Shown here in pieces: positions 35,206 through 45,249 of a stretch of DNA of 64,000 nucleotides (position 1 is the stretch's first letter; every line of letters starts with the position of its first letter). The DNA is from Sphingobacterium sp. PCS056 (lineage in GTDB: Bacteria; Bacteroidota; Bacteroidia; Sphingobacteriales; Sphingobacteriaceae). The stretch lies in the NCBI RefSeq assembly GCF_023273895.1, contig NZ_CP096883.1:4278001-4342000 (forward strand). The letters are read 5' to 3'. The notes below the pieces were generated by a model. It did not search any database, was not told the origin of the DNA, and worked only from the letters and a program-made list of their open reading frames with translations. The position numbers and the translations under genes were made by a program.

Positions 35206-36495
35206 ATGGCACTAAATATCGTTTGGATCTCCTTTTTTGTTATTGCATTCATTGTTGCTTTGATCAAGCTCTTTTTTTTTGGTGATACCGAGATTTTCAT
35301 GAAAATAATCAATGGCATGTTTGACAGTGCTAAAAATGGGGCTGAAATTTCGTTAGGGCTAGTTGGTATGATGACGTTTTGGTTGGGTATCATGAAAGTT
35401 GGTGAAAAAGCAGGTATGATTACATTGTTTGCTAAAGCGGTTAATCCTTTTTTTAGTAAGTTGTTTCCTGGGATTCCAAAAAATCATCCTGCGAATGGTT
35501 CTATTATCATGAATTTTTCTGCGAATATGCTTGGTTTGGATAATGCCGCCACGCCCGTTGGACTTAAGGCAATGCAAGAACTACAGGAACTCAATCCTGA
35601 AAAAGAAACAGCGACTAATGCACAAATCATGTTTTTGGTTTTAAATACGGCTGGTATTGCATTAATTCCTACATCAGTCATTGCACTACGGATGGCTAAT
35701 GGTGCTGCTAATCCTGCTGATATTTTTATTCCAGCCTTAATCGGAACATTTATTTCTTTTATATCTGGTATGGTGGCTGTTGCTTTTTTTCAAAAAATCA
35801 ACTTATTTAAATTACCTATACTCATTTTTTTAGGGAGCTTTGTTGTTTTAATGGCTGCATTATATTTTGGTTTAAATGGCTTACCTCCTGAAAAAATTGA
35901 AATTGTTACTGGATTAATTGGTGGCGTTTTAATCTTTTCTATTATCATCTTATTTATCGTTTATGGTGCATTTAAGAAACTAAATGTATACGATGCTTTT
36001 ATTGATGGGGCTAAAGATGGGTTTAAAACTTCTATTATGATTATTCCTTTTTTAATCGCTATTTTAGTTGCTATTTCTGCTTTTAGGACTACTGGATGTA
36101 TGGATTATCTTGTAAATGCAATCGGGGCATGCTTTGCTTATTTTGGTCTAGACACGCGTTTTGTGCCAGCACTTCCGGTTGGATTGATGAAAACGTTAAG
36201 TGGCGGTGGTGCAAGAGGTCTTATGGTAGATGTGATGCAAGCGTACGGGGCTGATTCGTTTCAAGGTAGACTGGCAAGTGTTATCCAGGGATCTTCTGAA
36301 ACAACTTTTTATGTTCTGGCTGTCTATTTTGGTTCTGTCGGTATTAAAAATACCAGACACGCTCTTATATGTGGCTTGATTGCTGATTTGGTGGGTTTGA
36401 TCGCGGCTATTATTTTAGCCTATATCTTTTTGGTTAAATTTTTCAATATTTATTTAGATGATAAAAACAATTGCTTTAATCGCGCACGATGGTAA
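35206..36495 (+). CDS. Nucleoside-recognition (Gate) domain membrane protein, SpmA-SpmB fusion type
   Basis: A 429-residue integral membrane protein with about 9-10 hydrophobic segments and two Gate domains. The first half resembles Bacillus SpmA (FDSAKNGAEISLGLVGMMTFWLGIMKVGEKAG, then ANMLGLDNAATPVGLKAMQ). The second half resembles SpmB (YDAFIDGAKDGF, SGGGARGLMVDVM). Such fusions occur in non-sporulating Bacteroidota and their transported substance is unknown. The last 13 codons overlap the start of mgsA by 38 nt, so the two are translationally linked. Confidence 0.85.
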   Translation: MALNIVWISFFVIAFIVALIKLFFFGDTEIFMKIINGMFDSAKNGAEISLGLVGMMTFWLGIMKVGEKAGMITLFAKAVNPFFSKLFPGIPKNHPANGSIIMNFSANMLGLDNAATPVGLKAMQELQELNPEKETATNAQIMFLVLNTAGIALIPTSVIALRMANGAANPADIFIPALIGTFISFISGMVAVAFFQKINLFKLPILIFLGSFVVLMAALYFGLNGLPPEKIEIVTGLIGGVLIFSIIILFIVYGAFKKLNVYDAFIDGAKDGFKTSIMIIPFLIAILVAISAFRTTGCMDYLVNAIGACFAYFGLDTRFVPALPVGLMKTLSGGGARGLMVDVMQAYGADSFQGRLASVIQGSSETTFYVLAVYFGSVGIKNTRHALICGLIADLVGLIAAIILAYIFLVKFFNIYLDDKNNCFNRARW

Positions 36496-36832
36496 GAAAC
36501 CAGAAATGGTTGCTTTTGTAAAGGATCATATCGAGTTTTTAAGAAAGGCACATTTGGTCGCAACTGGTACAACTGGTTCTTATGTAAAACAAACAGGGCT
36601 TGAAGTGGAGCTAAAGTTAAGCGGTCCTATGGGTGGTGATGCACAAATTGCTGCTCTTGCTGCGGAAGGAAAGGTGGATGGTATCATCTTTTTTAGGGAT
36701 CCACTTGGTAAACATGCTCATGAACCAGATATTCAAATGCTAATGCGGGTCTGCGATTTATATAATGTTCCACTGGCAACCAATCCAGCGACTGGAAGCC
36801 TGATCATCGAAGGGCTATTGGAAGATGAATAA
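36458..36832 (+). CDS. mgsA: Methylglyoxal synthase
   Basis: MgsA converts dihydroxyacetone phosphate to methylglyoxal and phosphate, relieving sugar-phosphate stress. The 124-residue protein is compact compared with E. coli (152). The catalytic residues align with a constant offset of ten: Asp61 (SGPMGGDAQ; E. coli Asp71), His88 and Asp91 (HAHEPD; E. coli His98 and Asp101). The start at 36458 is needed because IALIAHDGKK begins at residue 5. It therefore overlaps the preceding membrane-protein gene by 38 nt in another frame. Confidence 0.94.
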   Translation: MIKTIALIAHDGKKPEMVAFVKDHIEFLRKAHLVATGTTGSYVKQTGLEVELKLSGPMGGDAQIAALAAEGKVDGIIFFRDPLGKHAHEPDIQMLMRVCDLYNVPLATNPATGSLIIEGLLEDE

Positions 36833-36887
36833 GGATTTAAAAAACTTTAAATTCATACTATCCTAATTATTATTTATATTTAGAAAT

Positions 36888-37292
36888 ATGAACGATAACG
36901 AGATCTTGGTAACGATTGGCGATATTCCTTATACAACAACCATTACACATGGGAAAAATACCTTGATTGCTGATGAACCACAGGAACTAGGTGGACAGGA
37001 TAAAGGGGTTAATCCTCCTGCCCTATTACTATCTGCAATAGGCTCATGTAAGGCAATGACAGTAAAAATGTATGCCGATCGTAAAAAATGGAAATTGGAA
37101 GAGGTCAATATTAAACTTTCCTATGAAACTTTAAAAAGTGAATTACAACAAACAACCTATATAAAATGTCACCTCTCTTTTAAAGGAGAATTGGACCAGG
37201 AGCAAAAAGATCGTCTGCTACAGATCGCAGAAAAATGTCCTATTCACAAAATTTTATCTAATCCAATTATCATTTCTTCTAATTTGATCTAA
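36888..37292 (+). CDS. OsmC/YhfA-family protein
   Basis: A 134-residue OsmC-like protein, a family of cytosolic thiol peroxidases and related stress proteins. The family's two Cys positions are present: one in LLSAIGSCKAMTVKMYADRK and one in AEKCPIHKIL. A conserved Gly-rich segment (QELGGQDKGVNPPALLL) precedes the first. OsmC-type peroxidase activity against organic hydroperoxides is likely but not proven by sequence. Confidence 0.88.
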   Translation: MNDNEILVTIGDIPYTTTITHGKNTLIADEPQELGGQDKGVNPPALLLSAIGSCKAMTVKMYADRKKWKLEEVNIKLSYETLKSELQQTTYIKCHLSFKGELDQEQKDRLLQIAEKCPIHKILSNPIIISSNLI

Positions 37293-37355
37293 AAAAATCG
37301 ATTAGAATTTTTGATTATATCCATCAGATGCTATATTTGTCGCCACAAAGAATCT

Positions 37356-38321
37356 ATGAACATGCAAAATGAACAGCACACTCCAATTGACTCTCCTTTT
37401 ACTTCAATAAAAAGAGAAAATTGGAAAAAACTGAATGGTCACTTGAAGCACAAATTTTCGCAACACGATTTGGATCAATTGCATGCACTCAATGAACCTT
37501 TGAACGCTGAAGAAATTGAAGATGTATATTTTCCGCTAAGTCATCTTTTGGGTATTCATATTGAACGTTTTCAGGACTTGCATAAAAGTACAAACCATTT
37601 TTTTGAAAAAAATGAAAGTACACTTCCATTTATTATTGGTATTGCAGGTTCTGTTGCTGTTGGAAAAAGTACGACTGCCCGTGTACTACAACGGGTTTTG
37701 AGCTTACTTCCTAATAAGCCAAAAGTAGATTTAGTAACGACCGATGGATTCTTGTATCCTAATCATATCTTAAATGAGCGAGATATCATGAATAGAAAGG
37801 GCTTCCCTGAGAGTTACGATGCTAAAAAATTAATACAATTTTTATCGGCGATAAAATCAGGTATGGGATCCCTTTCGGTCCCCTTATATAGTCATCTTGA
37901 ATATGATGTCTTACCGGACGATCAACAACAATTGATAGATCATCCGGATATCCTTATTGTTGAAGGGATCAATGTACTGCAAGTCAATTCGCAAAGACCA
38001 AGAAAAGGACACAGTGTTTTCGTTTCTGATTTCTTTGATTACTCCATTTACGTTCATGCCAGTGAGAAAAATCTATTAGAGTGGTATACCAATAGATTTG
38101 AGTCTTTACGACGTACAGCTTTCCAAAATCCAGCATCTTTTTTTCATCGCTATGCCGATATGAACGCAGAGGAGAGTATTCAGATGGCGCATCAAATCTG
38201 GAATGAGATCAACAAACCAAATCTAATACACAATATATTGCCGACTCGATATCGAGCAGATCTGATCTTAGAAAAAGGTAGTCATCATTTTGTTAAAAAT
38301 GTAAAAGTTCGCAAAATCTAG
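37356..38321 (+). CDS. coaA: Pantothenate kinase, type I (CoaA)
   Basis: CoaA phosphorylates pantothenate, the first step of coenzyme A synthesis. The 321-residue protein has the P-loop GIAGSVAVGKSTTARVLQ and VTTDGFLYPN with the catalytic Asp. It also has the KGFPESYD and VEGINVLQ segments characteristic of the bacterial type-I enzyme. The ATG at 37356 was chosen over an in-frame TTG at 37311. Its stop shares the tetranucleotide CTAG with the stop of the convergent mechanosensitive channel gene. Confidence 0.95.
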   Translation: MNMQNEQHTPIDSPFTSIKRENWKKLNGHLKHKFSQHDLDQLHALNEPLNAEEIEDVYFPLSHLLGIHIERFQDLHKSTNHFFEKNESTLPFIIGIAGSVAVGKSTTARVLQRVLSLLPNKPKVDLVTTDGFLYPNHILNERDIMNRKGFPESYDAKKLIQFLSAIKSGMGSLSVPLYSHLEYDVLPDDQQQLIDHPDILIVEGINVLQVNSQRPRKGHSVFVSDFFDYSIYVHASEKNLLEWYTNRFESLRRTAFQNPASFFHRYADMNAEESIQMAHQIWNEINKPNLIHNILPTRYRADLILEKGSHHFVKNVKVRKI

Positions 38322-39169
38322 TCTTCTCTAGAGCGAAATAATAACATTTCATTTAAGATTTCATTTTGAATCTGATGATGTAACTTATTGCTGCTGGATA
38401 TGGTTGTCAGTTCAATTTTATATTTAACAAAATCCTTGCCCACTTCAGCGACTTTTATTTTAAATAAATCATTCCAAATAATGTTGCTATTTACTTTGAG
38501 CAGCGGTTTCAAATGGTTTTCAAAAGAAGTAATCTCAAGAGGTTTTTCTAAAGGAAGCTCAAACTTGACAATGAGCTTATTGGACTTTTGAGATGACTTA
38601 TTCACCATAGTGGACGTAAATATCAGATTATTAGGAATTAAAACCACATCATCATCTTCATCCCTAACAACAATATTGGCTAAGGTAATATCAACGATCT
38701 TACCTTGATAATTGCTAATTTTAATATGATCTCCAATAGAAAATTGGTCAGAGAACATGACCAATAATCCACTTATCATATTGGTTATGTACTCCCTAAA
38801 GATAACGGCTATCGCCATCGCGACAATGGTCATACTAGTAATGAATTCCTTTGGATCAATACCCAATGCAATCATAACCGTAACCACAATCATAGCAGCA
38901 TTGAGCACACGCGCAACGCGTGAGATACCTAAAACAAAATTACCCCTGACATCGTGATTTGCATGTTTACGATTGTATAGCGAAACAATTAAAAATCGTC
39001 CAATAGAAATAAGCAGATTGGCAGTCAAAAATGTGTTTAAAGCATAAGCGAAATGTAGTATAATACGATTTTGTTCATAAAATGAGGCTAAACCAACAAA
39101 TGAGTAGCTTAAGGCTAGCCAAAGAATGCAACGAACGACGAATGATAGGGACAATTTATTTTTAACCAT
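38318..39169 (-). CDS. MscS-family small-conductance mechanosensitive channel
   Basis: A 283-residue inner-membrane channel. Three or four hydrophobic helices precede the pore-lining segment (VFREYITNMISGLLVMFSDQFSIGDHIKI). The MscS beta-domain follows (GKIVDITLANIVVRDEDDDVVLIPNNLIFTSTMVN). The cytosolic alpha/beta part runs to the C-terminus. It releases solutes during hypo-osmotic shock. The upstream region leads toward the copper ATPase gene on the opposite strand. Confidence 0.9.
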   Translation of the reverse strand: MVKNKLSLSFVVRCILWLALSYSFVGLASFYEQNRIILHFAYALNTFLTANLLISIGRFLIVSLYNRKHANHDVRGNFVLGISRVARVLNAAMIVVTVMIALGIDPKEFITSMTIVAMAIAVIFREYITNMISGLLVMFSDQFSIGDHIKISNYQGKIVDITLANIVVRDEDDDVVLIPNNLIFTSTMVNKSSQKSNKLIVKFELPLEKPLEITSFENHLKPLLKVNSNIIWNDLFKIKVAEVGKDFVKYKIELTTISSSNKLHHQIQNEILNEMLLFRSRED

Positions 39170-39245
39170 TTAAATCTGATTTTCTTGAGGAACTAAACTA
39201 ATCATTTTTCAATCAATATAGAAAAATGATACACCTAAAATTAAG

Positions 39246-39253
39246 TATATTTG
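39246..39253 (+). promoter_or_regulatory. -7 promoter element for the copper ATPase gene
   Basis: TATATTTG (followed by C) matches TAnnTTTG exactly and lies 24 bp before the ATG at 39278. No copper-box operator is recognisable. Confidence 0.5.
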
Positions 39254-39277
39254 CAGTAGACCAGCGGTCGAAAAAGT

Positions 39278-41377
39278 ATGAAGGAAGAAACAACAACTGT
39301 AGAACTTACTGTAACTGGGATGCATTGCACGAATTGTGCAATAGCCATACATCAATATTTAGAGAAAAAGGATGCTAAAGATATATTTGTGGACTTTGCT
39401 TCAGATGAAGTGAAATTTTCAGGTATCGCACAAGAAAGTCTTACAGAAATAACCAAGGGTATAGAAAACTTAGGCTTCCATGTCGTAACCGATGAAGCGC
39501 CGAAAGAACATTTTTACAAAAAAATAGAAACTAAATTTTGGTTCAGTCTGATTTTTACGATTCCATTATTTGCCCATATGTTTATCCATCACCCTTTGTT
39601 GCATGATCCTTATGTACAACTTGGGCTATGTATTCCTGTATTCTTACTTGGTTTCTTTCATTTTGGCAAAAGTGCATTTTTTTCCTTAAGGAATGGAATG
39701 CCTAATATGGATGTGCTTATATTTATAGGGTCGTCGGCAGCATTCACCTACAGTCTCATCGGTACCATCCAGCAGCTGGGCCCTGATTATATGTTTTATG
39801 AAACATGTGCTACGATTATTACTTTAGTTCTTTTAGGAAACTTGCTAGAAAAGAAGTCTGTCAAAAAAACAACCTCAGCAATTGGAGATCTCATCAAAAT
39901 TCAAAATGTGAATACGACCAGAATCTCAGGTGAACATGAAGAAATAATACATACGAAAGATGTCAAACAGGGAGATGTTCTACTCATCAAATCAGGAGAT
40001 CTCATCCCTGTAGATGGTGATATTTTATCTGGGGATGGGTTTGTCAATGAAGCTATGATTACGGGGGAAAGTCTACCTGTATTTAAAAAGAAATATGATA
40101 GCGTTATTGGAGGAACAACATTAACAGATGGTAACTTTAAGATAACAGCGACTAAAGTAGGTCGTAAAACGGTACTTTCACAGATCATCTCCTTGATCAA
40201 AGATGCGCAATCAAAGAAACCTCCTATTCAAAAGCTAGGTGATAAAGTTGCCTCTTATTTTGTACCCTTAGTGGTTGTCATAGCGGTATTCACATTTTTC
40301 ATCACGTATTTTATTGCTGAAATTTCATTGCAACAGTCGTTAATGAATGCCATTGCTGTACTTGTCGTCTCCTGCCCCTGTGCTATGGGGTTAGCAACAC
40401 CAACGGCAATCATGGTTGGATTGGGCAGAGCTGCAAAAATGGGAATATTAATCAAAGGAGGTGATACGATCGAAGAAATGTCAGAATTGAAGTATATGGT
40501 ATTTGATAAAACAGGTACTTTGACAACGGGCGATTTTAATATTAAAGCAATCCAAACCTTTGGTATCGAACAAAAGCAAGTTGAATCTATTATCGCCCAA
40601 TTAGAAAGTTATTCGAATCATCCTATTGCAACCTCTATACGCCAACATATGACAGAGGTGAAAGCATACCGCATCATCTTTCAAGATGTCAAAGAGATTA
40701 AAAGCGAAGGCATCTATGCAACAGATACCAACAACAATGCATACAAACTGATCAATGCACGATTAGGAAAAGTTGATTATTCGAACCGTTATGACTTGAT
40801 ATTATCTATCAATGACGTTGTTGTTGCGGGACTGGTTATTGAAGATCAAATAAAACCTTATGCAAAAGAATTGATTCAGGCGATTAAAGCTAAAAACATT
40901 ATACCCGTCATACTGAGTGGCGACCGCAAAACTAAATGTGATCAAGTGGCTCAAAAACTGGGAATAGCAGAAGTTTATTCTGACCGCAATCCAGAAGAAA
41001 AATTAAACATCATCAATCAATTAAAAAAAGCAGGTATCACCGCCATGGTTGGAGATGGAATCAATGATGCCCCTGCCCTAACCACAGCTCATGTTGGCAT
41101 CTCTTTGGGAGATGCAAGTCACGTTGCCATTCAATCGGCAAAAATTATCTTATTGAACTCTGATCTAAAATCCATTGAGAATCTATTACTTATTGGTCGA
41201 CATACCTTACAAACAATCAAAGAAAATTTATTTTGGGCTTTTGCTTACAACATCGTGGCAATACCACTTGCAGCGATGGGATTTTTAGGTCCTATGCTGG
41301 CGGCATTCTCTATGGCATTTTCAGATGTAATTGTGATTGGCAATTCACTTCGACTACGTTTTAAAAAATTAAGATAG
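39278..41377 (+). CDS. copA: Copper-exporting P1B-type ATPase
   Basis: A 699-residue heavy-metal ATPase. The N-terminal HMA domain binds metal with Cys17 and Cys20 (TGMHCTNCAIAI). Eight membrane helices include the CPC ion-binding motif (VVSCPCAMGLATP). The actuator has TGES, the phosphorylation site is DKTGT, the nucleotide domain has SNHPIA, and the hinge is GDGINDAPAL. The final membrane segment (MAFSDVIVIGNSLRLR) fits Cu(I) exporters better than Zn/Cd types. It has its own promoter and terminator. No metallochaperone or regulator gene is adjacent. Confidence 0.93.
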   Translation: MKEETTTVELTVTGMHCTNCAIAIHQYLEKKDAKDIFVDFASDEVKFSGIAQESLTEITKGIENLGFHVVTDEAPKEHFYKKIETKFWFSLIFTIPLFAHMFIHHPLLHDPYVQLGLCIPVFLLGFFHFGKSAFFSLRNGMPNMDVLIFIGSSAAFTYSLIGTIQQLGPDYMFYETCATIITLVLLGNLLEKKSVKKTTSAIGDLIKIQNVNTTRISGEHEEIIHTKDVKQGDVLLIKSGDLIPVDGDILSGDGFVNEAMITGESLPVFKKKYDSVIGGTTLTDGNFKITATKVGRKTVLSQIISLIKDAQSKKPPIQKLGDKVASYFVPLVVVIAVFTFFITYFIAEISLQQSLMNAIAVLVVSCPCAMGLATPTAIMVGLGRAAKMGILIKGGDTIEEMSELKYMVFDKTGTLTTGDFNIKAIQTFGIEQKQVESIIAQLESYSNHPIATSIRQHMTEVKAYRIIFQDVKEIKSEGIYATDTNNNAYKLINARLGKVDYSNRYDLILSINDVVVAGLVIEDQIKPYAKELIQAIKAKNIIPVILSGDRKTKCDQVAQKLGIAEVYSDRNPEEKLNIINQLKKAGITAMVGDGINDAPALTTAHVGISLGDASHVAIQSAKIILLNSDLKSIENLLLIGRHTLQTIKENLFWAFAYNIVAIPLAAMGFLGPMLAAFSMAFSDVIVIGNSLRLRFKKLR

Positions 41378-41445
41378 AGAGCAACTGTGATTAGATTTTG
41401 ATTTTAAAATCAATAAAAAAATAGACTATTTTTTTCACTATCTTG

Positions 41446-41480
41446 AACCTCAAAACATTCGCTTTTGAGGTTATTTTTTT
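41446..41480 (+). terminator. Rho-independent terminator of copA
   Basis: Perfect 10-bp arms AACCTCAAAA (41446-41455) and TTTTGAGGTT (41463-41472) are followed by ATTTTTTT. The T-tract runs directly into the gyrA -7 element. A separate 16-bp palindrome TTGATTTTAAAATCAA (41398-41413) lies just after the copA stop. Confidence 0.88.
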
Positions 41481-41481
41481 G

Positions 41482-41489
41482 TAACTTCG
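41482..41489 (+). promoter_or_regulatory. -7 promoter element for gyrA
   Basis: TAACTTCG (followed by C) is a one-mismatch TAnnTTTG element, 59 bp before the gyrA ATG and immediately after the copA terminator T-tract. Confidence 0.45.
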
Positions 41490-41548
41490 CATGCGTAGCA
41501 ATCCGTGTAGACGGCATTGTTTAATAGTTTTATCGAAACCAAATTAAT

Positions 41549-44143
41549 ATGGCTGAAGAAACAGAAAATGATAATAATTTAGTGCCTGCAAACGATCGAA
41601 TTATTTCGGTAAGTATAGAGGATCAAATGAAAACTGCTTACATTGATTATTCAATGACAGTTATTGTTTCTCGTGCATTACCAGATGCTAGAGATGGCAT
41701 GAAGCCTGTACACCGTCGTGTTCTTTATGGCATGTTGGATTTAGGTGTTACAAGTAGTAAACCTTACAAGAAGTCGGCACGTATCGTTGGTGACGTTTTA
41801 GGAAAGTACCATCCACATGGTGATACTTCCGTATACGATGCAATGGTGCGTCTCGCGCAAGATTGGAACATGCGCTATCCTTTAGTGGACGGGCAGGGTA
41901 ACTATGGTTCAGTCGATGGAGATCCACCTGCAGCAATGCGTTATACAGAAGCAAGATTGAAAAAAATTGCTGAGGAGATTTTATCGGATATTAATAAAGA
42001 TACAGTTGACTATCAATTGAACTTTGATGACTCTTTGCAAGAGCCAACAGTATTACCTACCCGTATTCCTAATTTATTAGTAAACGGAGCATCAGGTATC
42101 GCAGTTGGTATGGCGACAAATATGGCGCCGCACAACTTGACAGAAGTCATTAATGGTACAGTTGCTTATATTAATAACCGCGATATCGACATTCCAGAAT
42201 TAATGCAATACATCAAAGGCCCAGATTTCCCTACTGGTGGTTTGATATATGGTTATTCGGGAGTGCAAGATGCTGAAAATACAGGTCGTGGTCGTGTGGT
42301 CATGCGTGCAAAAACCGAAATTGAAGTATCAAAATCTGGTAAAGAATCAATCGTTGTAACAGAGATTCCGTATCAAATCAATAAAGCGAATATGATTGAA
42401 CGTACCGCTGAATTGGTTAATGAGAAAAAACTAGAAGGTATTTCAGCTATTCGAGACGAGTCCGATCGTACGGGTTTACGTATTGTCTATGATATCAAAC
42501 GTGATGCTAATGCAAATGTTGTTCTCAATAATCTATTTAAGTATACTGCTTTACAGACATCGTTTTCAGTAAATAACATTGCACTTGTCAAAGGAAGACC
42601 AGTGTTGATGAATTTGAAAGATATGATTCAGGTATTTGTCGATCACCGTCATGATGTAATTACACGCCGGACTCGATTTGAATTATCTGAAGCAGAAAAA
42701 AGAGCGCATATATTAGAAGGATATTTAATTGCACTAGATCATTTAGATGAGGTTATTAAACTTATCCGTGCTTCTGCGACTCCTGAAGATGCCCGCGTAG
42801 GTTTAATGGAGAAATTTGGTTTATCAGATCTCCAAGCTCGTGCTATTCTAGATATGACGCTTCGTCGTCTAACTGGACTGGAACATGACAAAATCAAAGA
42901 AGAATATGCTGAATTAATGAAAACAATCGAATACTTAAAATCTGTTCTAGCAGACGAAGGTCTTCGTATGCAAATCATTAAGGATGAATTGATCGAAATC
43001 AGAGAGAAATATGGTGACGAACGTAGATCGGTTATCGTACACTCGGCTGAAGATATGCGTATGGAAGATTTTATTGACGATGAAGAAATCGTGATTACAA
43101 TCTCTCACAATAGTTATGTAAAACGTACTCCACTTACTGAATATAAACGTCAAGGTCGTGGTGGACGTGGATCTATCGGTTCAACTACACGTGAAGAAGA
43201 CTTTACGGAACACATCATTACAGCTTCGGCACATAATTACATGTTGCTATTTACAGAATCTGGACGTTGTTTCTGGCTTCGTGCATTTGAGGTACCGGAA
43301 GGAAGCAGAACTTCTAAAGGTCGTGCTTTACAGAATATCATCAATATTCCAAAAGACGAAAAAATTAAGGCCTACATTTTAGTGAAGAATTTAAAAGACC
43401 AGGAATATCTGGAGAATAATTTCATCATTATGTGTACTAAGAAAGGTACAATTAAGAAAACATCTTTAGAAGCTTACTCTCGCCCTCGTGCTAATGGTAT
43501 TAATGCTATTAACATCAACGAAGGAGATCAATTATTAGAAGCTTGTTTAACGAGTGGCACTAGCGAAATTGTAATGGCATTACGCTCTGGACGCGCTATT
43601 CGCTTCAACGAGTCTACGGTTAGACCAATGGGAAGAACAGCTACTGGTGTCCGTGGTATCACTTTGGGTAGTGAAACTGATGAAGTAATTGGTATGATTA
43701 GTGTAGATGATCCAGAGACTACGGTACTTGTTGTTTCGGAAAAAGGTTATGGTAAACGTACAGACATCGAAGATTACCGCGTTACAAACCGTGGTGGTAA
43801 AGGTGTGAAAACAATTAGCGTTACAGAAAAAACAGGTAGTTTAGTAGCGGTAAAAGGTGTTAACGATACTGAAGATTTGATGATCATCAATAAATCAGGA
43901 ATTGTTATTCGTATTTCAGTAGAACAACTAAGAGTAATGGGACGTGCTACACAAGGTGTACGTTTGATTAATCTAAAAGGTGATGATGAAATCGCATCTA
44001 TTACTAAAGTAGATCGAGAAGAAGAGGAAGAAGAAGTGATCGCAGATGAAGATGGTGAAATGCCAACAACAAAAGATGGAGAAGCTTCGACTGAAATAAC
44101 AGAAACCGATCAAGACGAAAAATCTGAATCTAACGAAGAATAA
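41549..44143 (+). CDS. gyrA: DNA gyrase subunit A
   Basis: GyrA is the breakage-reunion subunit that, with GyrB, supercoils DNA. The 864-residue protein has catalytic Tyr132 (AAMRYTEARL) and the gyrase-specific GyrA box as QGRGGRG near residue 535, which separates it from ParC. Six C-terminal blades follow, and an acidic tail (EEEEEVIADEDGE ...) ends the chain. In the quinolone-resistance region the residue equivalent to E. coli Ser83 is Thr93 (GDTSVYD) and Asp97 is kept, a combination that is natural in several species. Two TPR-protein genes follow at 6 bp and 2 bp, so they may be co-transcribed. Confidence 0.97.
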   Translation: MAEETENDNNLVPANDRIISVSIEDQMKTAYIDYSMTVIVSRALPDARDGMKPVHRRVLYGMLDLGVTSSKPYKKSARIVGDVLGKYHPHGDTSVYDAMVRLAQDWNMRYPLVDGQGNYGSVDGDPPAAMRYTEARLKKIAEEILSDINKDTVDYQLNFDDSLQEPTVLPTRIPNLLVNGASGIAVGMATNMAPHNLTEVINGTVAYINNRDIDIPELMQYIKGPDFPTGGLIYGYSGVQDAENTGRGRVVMRAKTEIEVSKSGKESIVVTEIPYQINKANMIERTAELVNEKKLEGISAIRDESDRTGLRIVYDIKRDANANVVLNNLFKYTALQTSFSVNNIALVKGRPVLMNLKDMIQVFVDHRHDVITRRTRFELSEAEKRAHILEGYLIALDHLDEVIKLIRASATPEDARVGLMEKFGLSDLQARAILDMTLRRLTGLEHDKIKEEYAELMKTIEYLKSVLADEGLRMQIIKDELIEIREKYGDERRSVIVHSAEDMRMEDFIDDEEIVITISHNSYVKRTPLTEYKRQGRGGRGSIGSTTREEDFTEHIITASAHNYMLLFTESGRCFWLRAFEVPEGSRTSKGRALQNIINIPKDEKIKAYILVKNLKDQEYLENNFIIMCTKKGTIKKTSLEAYSRPRANGINAININEGDQLLEACLTSGTSEIVMALRSGRAIRFNESTVRPMGRTATGVRGITLGSETDEVIGMISVDDPETTVLVVSEKGYGKRTDIEDYRVTNRGGKGVKTISVTEKTGSLVAVKGVNDTEDLMIINKSGIVIRISVEQLRVMGRATQGVRLINLKGDDEIASITKVDREEEEEEVIADEDGEMPTTKDGEASTEITETDQDEKSESNEE

Positions 44144-44149
44144 AATAGA

Positions 44150-45247
44150 ATGAGAGCATTATTGACATCATTAATACTGTCAGCTTCAAGTTTAACTGTT
44201 GTTGCCCAATCCAATATCAAGGAGGGCAGCAACAGTTTTGCACTTTATACGCAAACTGGAGATATAAAACATCTTGAAAATGCACGAAAATTTAGTGATG
44301 CTGCATTTAAAACTCGAAAAGATTCATCTTCTGTTCGGAATAATATTTTAAGAGGATTAGTTTATAGTTCCTTTGCTGTGGCAGATTCAACAAGAAAACA
44401 GAAATATACCCTCGACCCTATTGATGAAAGTCTAAATACATTAAAACTGATCAATAGCAAAAAGGCTTATAAAAATTTTCCAACTGAAGTTGACTATATC
44501 AAACAAAATTTAGCAACGTCTTTAATTTACAAATCAAATATTGATTTGAAAAATAACAAGTTTGATGAAGCTTACAAAGGATTTCTTAAAGTAGATTCTC
44601 TTGGTTTTAAAAATGCTGACTTAAAATTTAATTTAGCAACGCTGGCGGTAAGTAGCAAAAGATATCCTGATGCCATTAAATACTATAATGAGTTAATCAA
44701 ACAGGATTCTCGCAAAGCGCAATATTATCTGGAACTAGCGGCGGTATACGAGAAAATTGGCACCAAACAAGATGAACTTAACACATTGACAGCTGGTCGT
44801 CAACAATTTCCTCAAAATAAAGAGATTCTTTTTAAGCTAATCGATATTTATGCTAAAAATGAATCTTATGACGCTGTTTTGCCTATCATTGATGAAGCGA
44901 TCAAATTGGAACCTGAAAATGTGGAGCTAAATTATCTAGCTGGATATGCATATGAAGACGCTAAAGATATTCGAAATGCAAAACAATATTACAACAAGGT
45001 TTTGCGTTTAGATGCTAATAATTATCCATCAAATTTAGCTTTAGGACTTATTTATTTGAAAGATTTCCTAAAGTCTAAAACAGACGAAGATAGACAATAT
45101 GCACAAGCATATCTGCTGAAAGCAAATGAAATTAAACCATATGATGTTAATGCACTTAAAGCCCTATCTACTTACTACAATGCGATAGAAGATTTTGTAC
45201 AATTAGATCGTGTGAATATATTATTAAATCAATTAACAGTTAATTAG
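44150..45247 (+). CDS. Exported tetratricopeptide-repeat protein
   Basis: A 365-residue protein with a signal peptide (cleavage near residue 20, VVAQ). TPR units are scattered from ~150 on (PDAIKYYNELIKQDSRKAQYYLELAAVYEK, YDAVLPIIDEAIKLEPENVELNYLAGYAYED, RNAKQYYNKVLRLDANNYPSNLALGLIYL). TPRs scaffold protein-protein contacts, so this is likely a periplasmic or envelope-assembly partner. It starts 6 bp after gyrA and 2 bp before a second TPR gene. No more specific function can be read. Confidence 0.85.
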   Translation: MRALLTSLILSASSLTVVAQSNIKEGSNSFALYTQTGDIKHLENARKFSDAAFKTRKDSSSVRNNILRGLVYSSFAVADSTRKQKYTLDPIDESLNTLKLINSKKAYKNFPTEVDYIKQNLATSLIYKSNIDLKNNKFDEAYKGFLKVDSLGFKNADLKFNLATLAVSSKRYPDAIKYYNELIKQDSRKAQYYLELAAVYEKIGTKQDELNTLTAGRQQFPQNKEILFKLIDIYAKNESYDAVLPIIDEAIKLEPENVELNYLAGYAYEDAKDIRNAKQYYNKVLRLDANNYPSNLALGLIYLKDFLKSKTDEDRQYAQAYLLKANEIKPYDVNALKALSTYYNAIEDFVQLDRVNILLNQLTVN

Positions 45248-45249
45248 AG

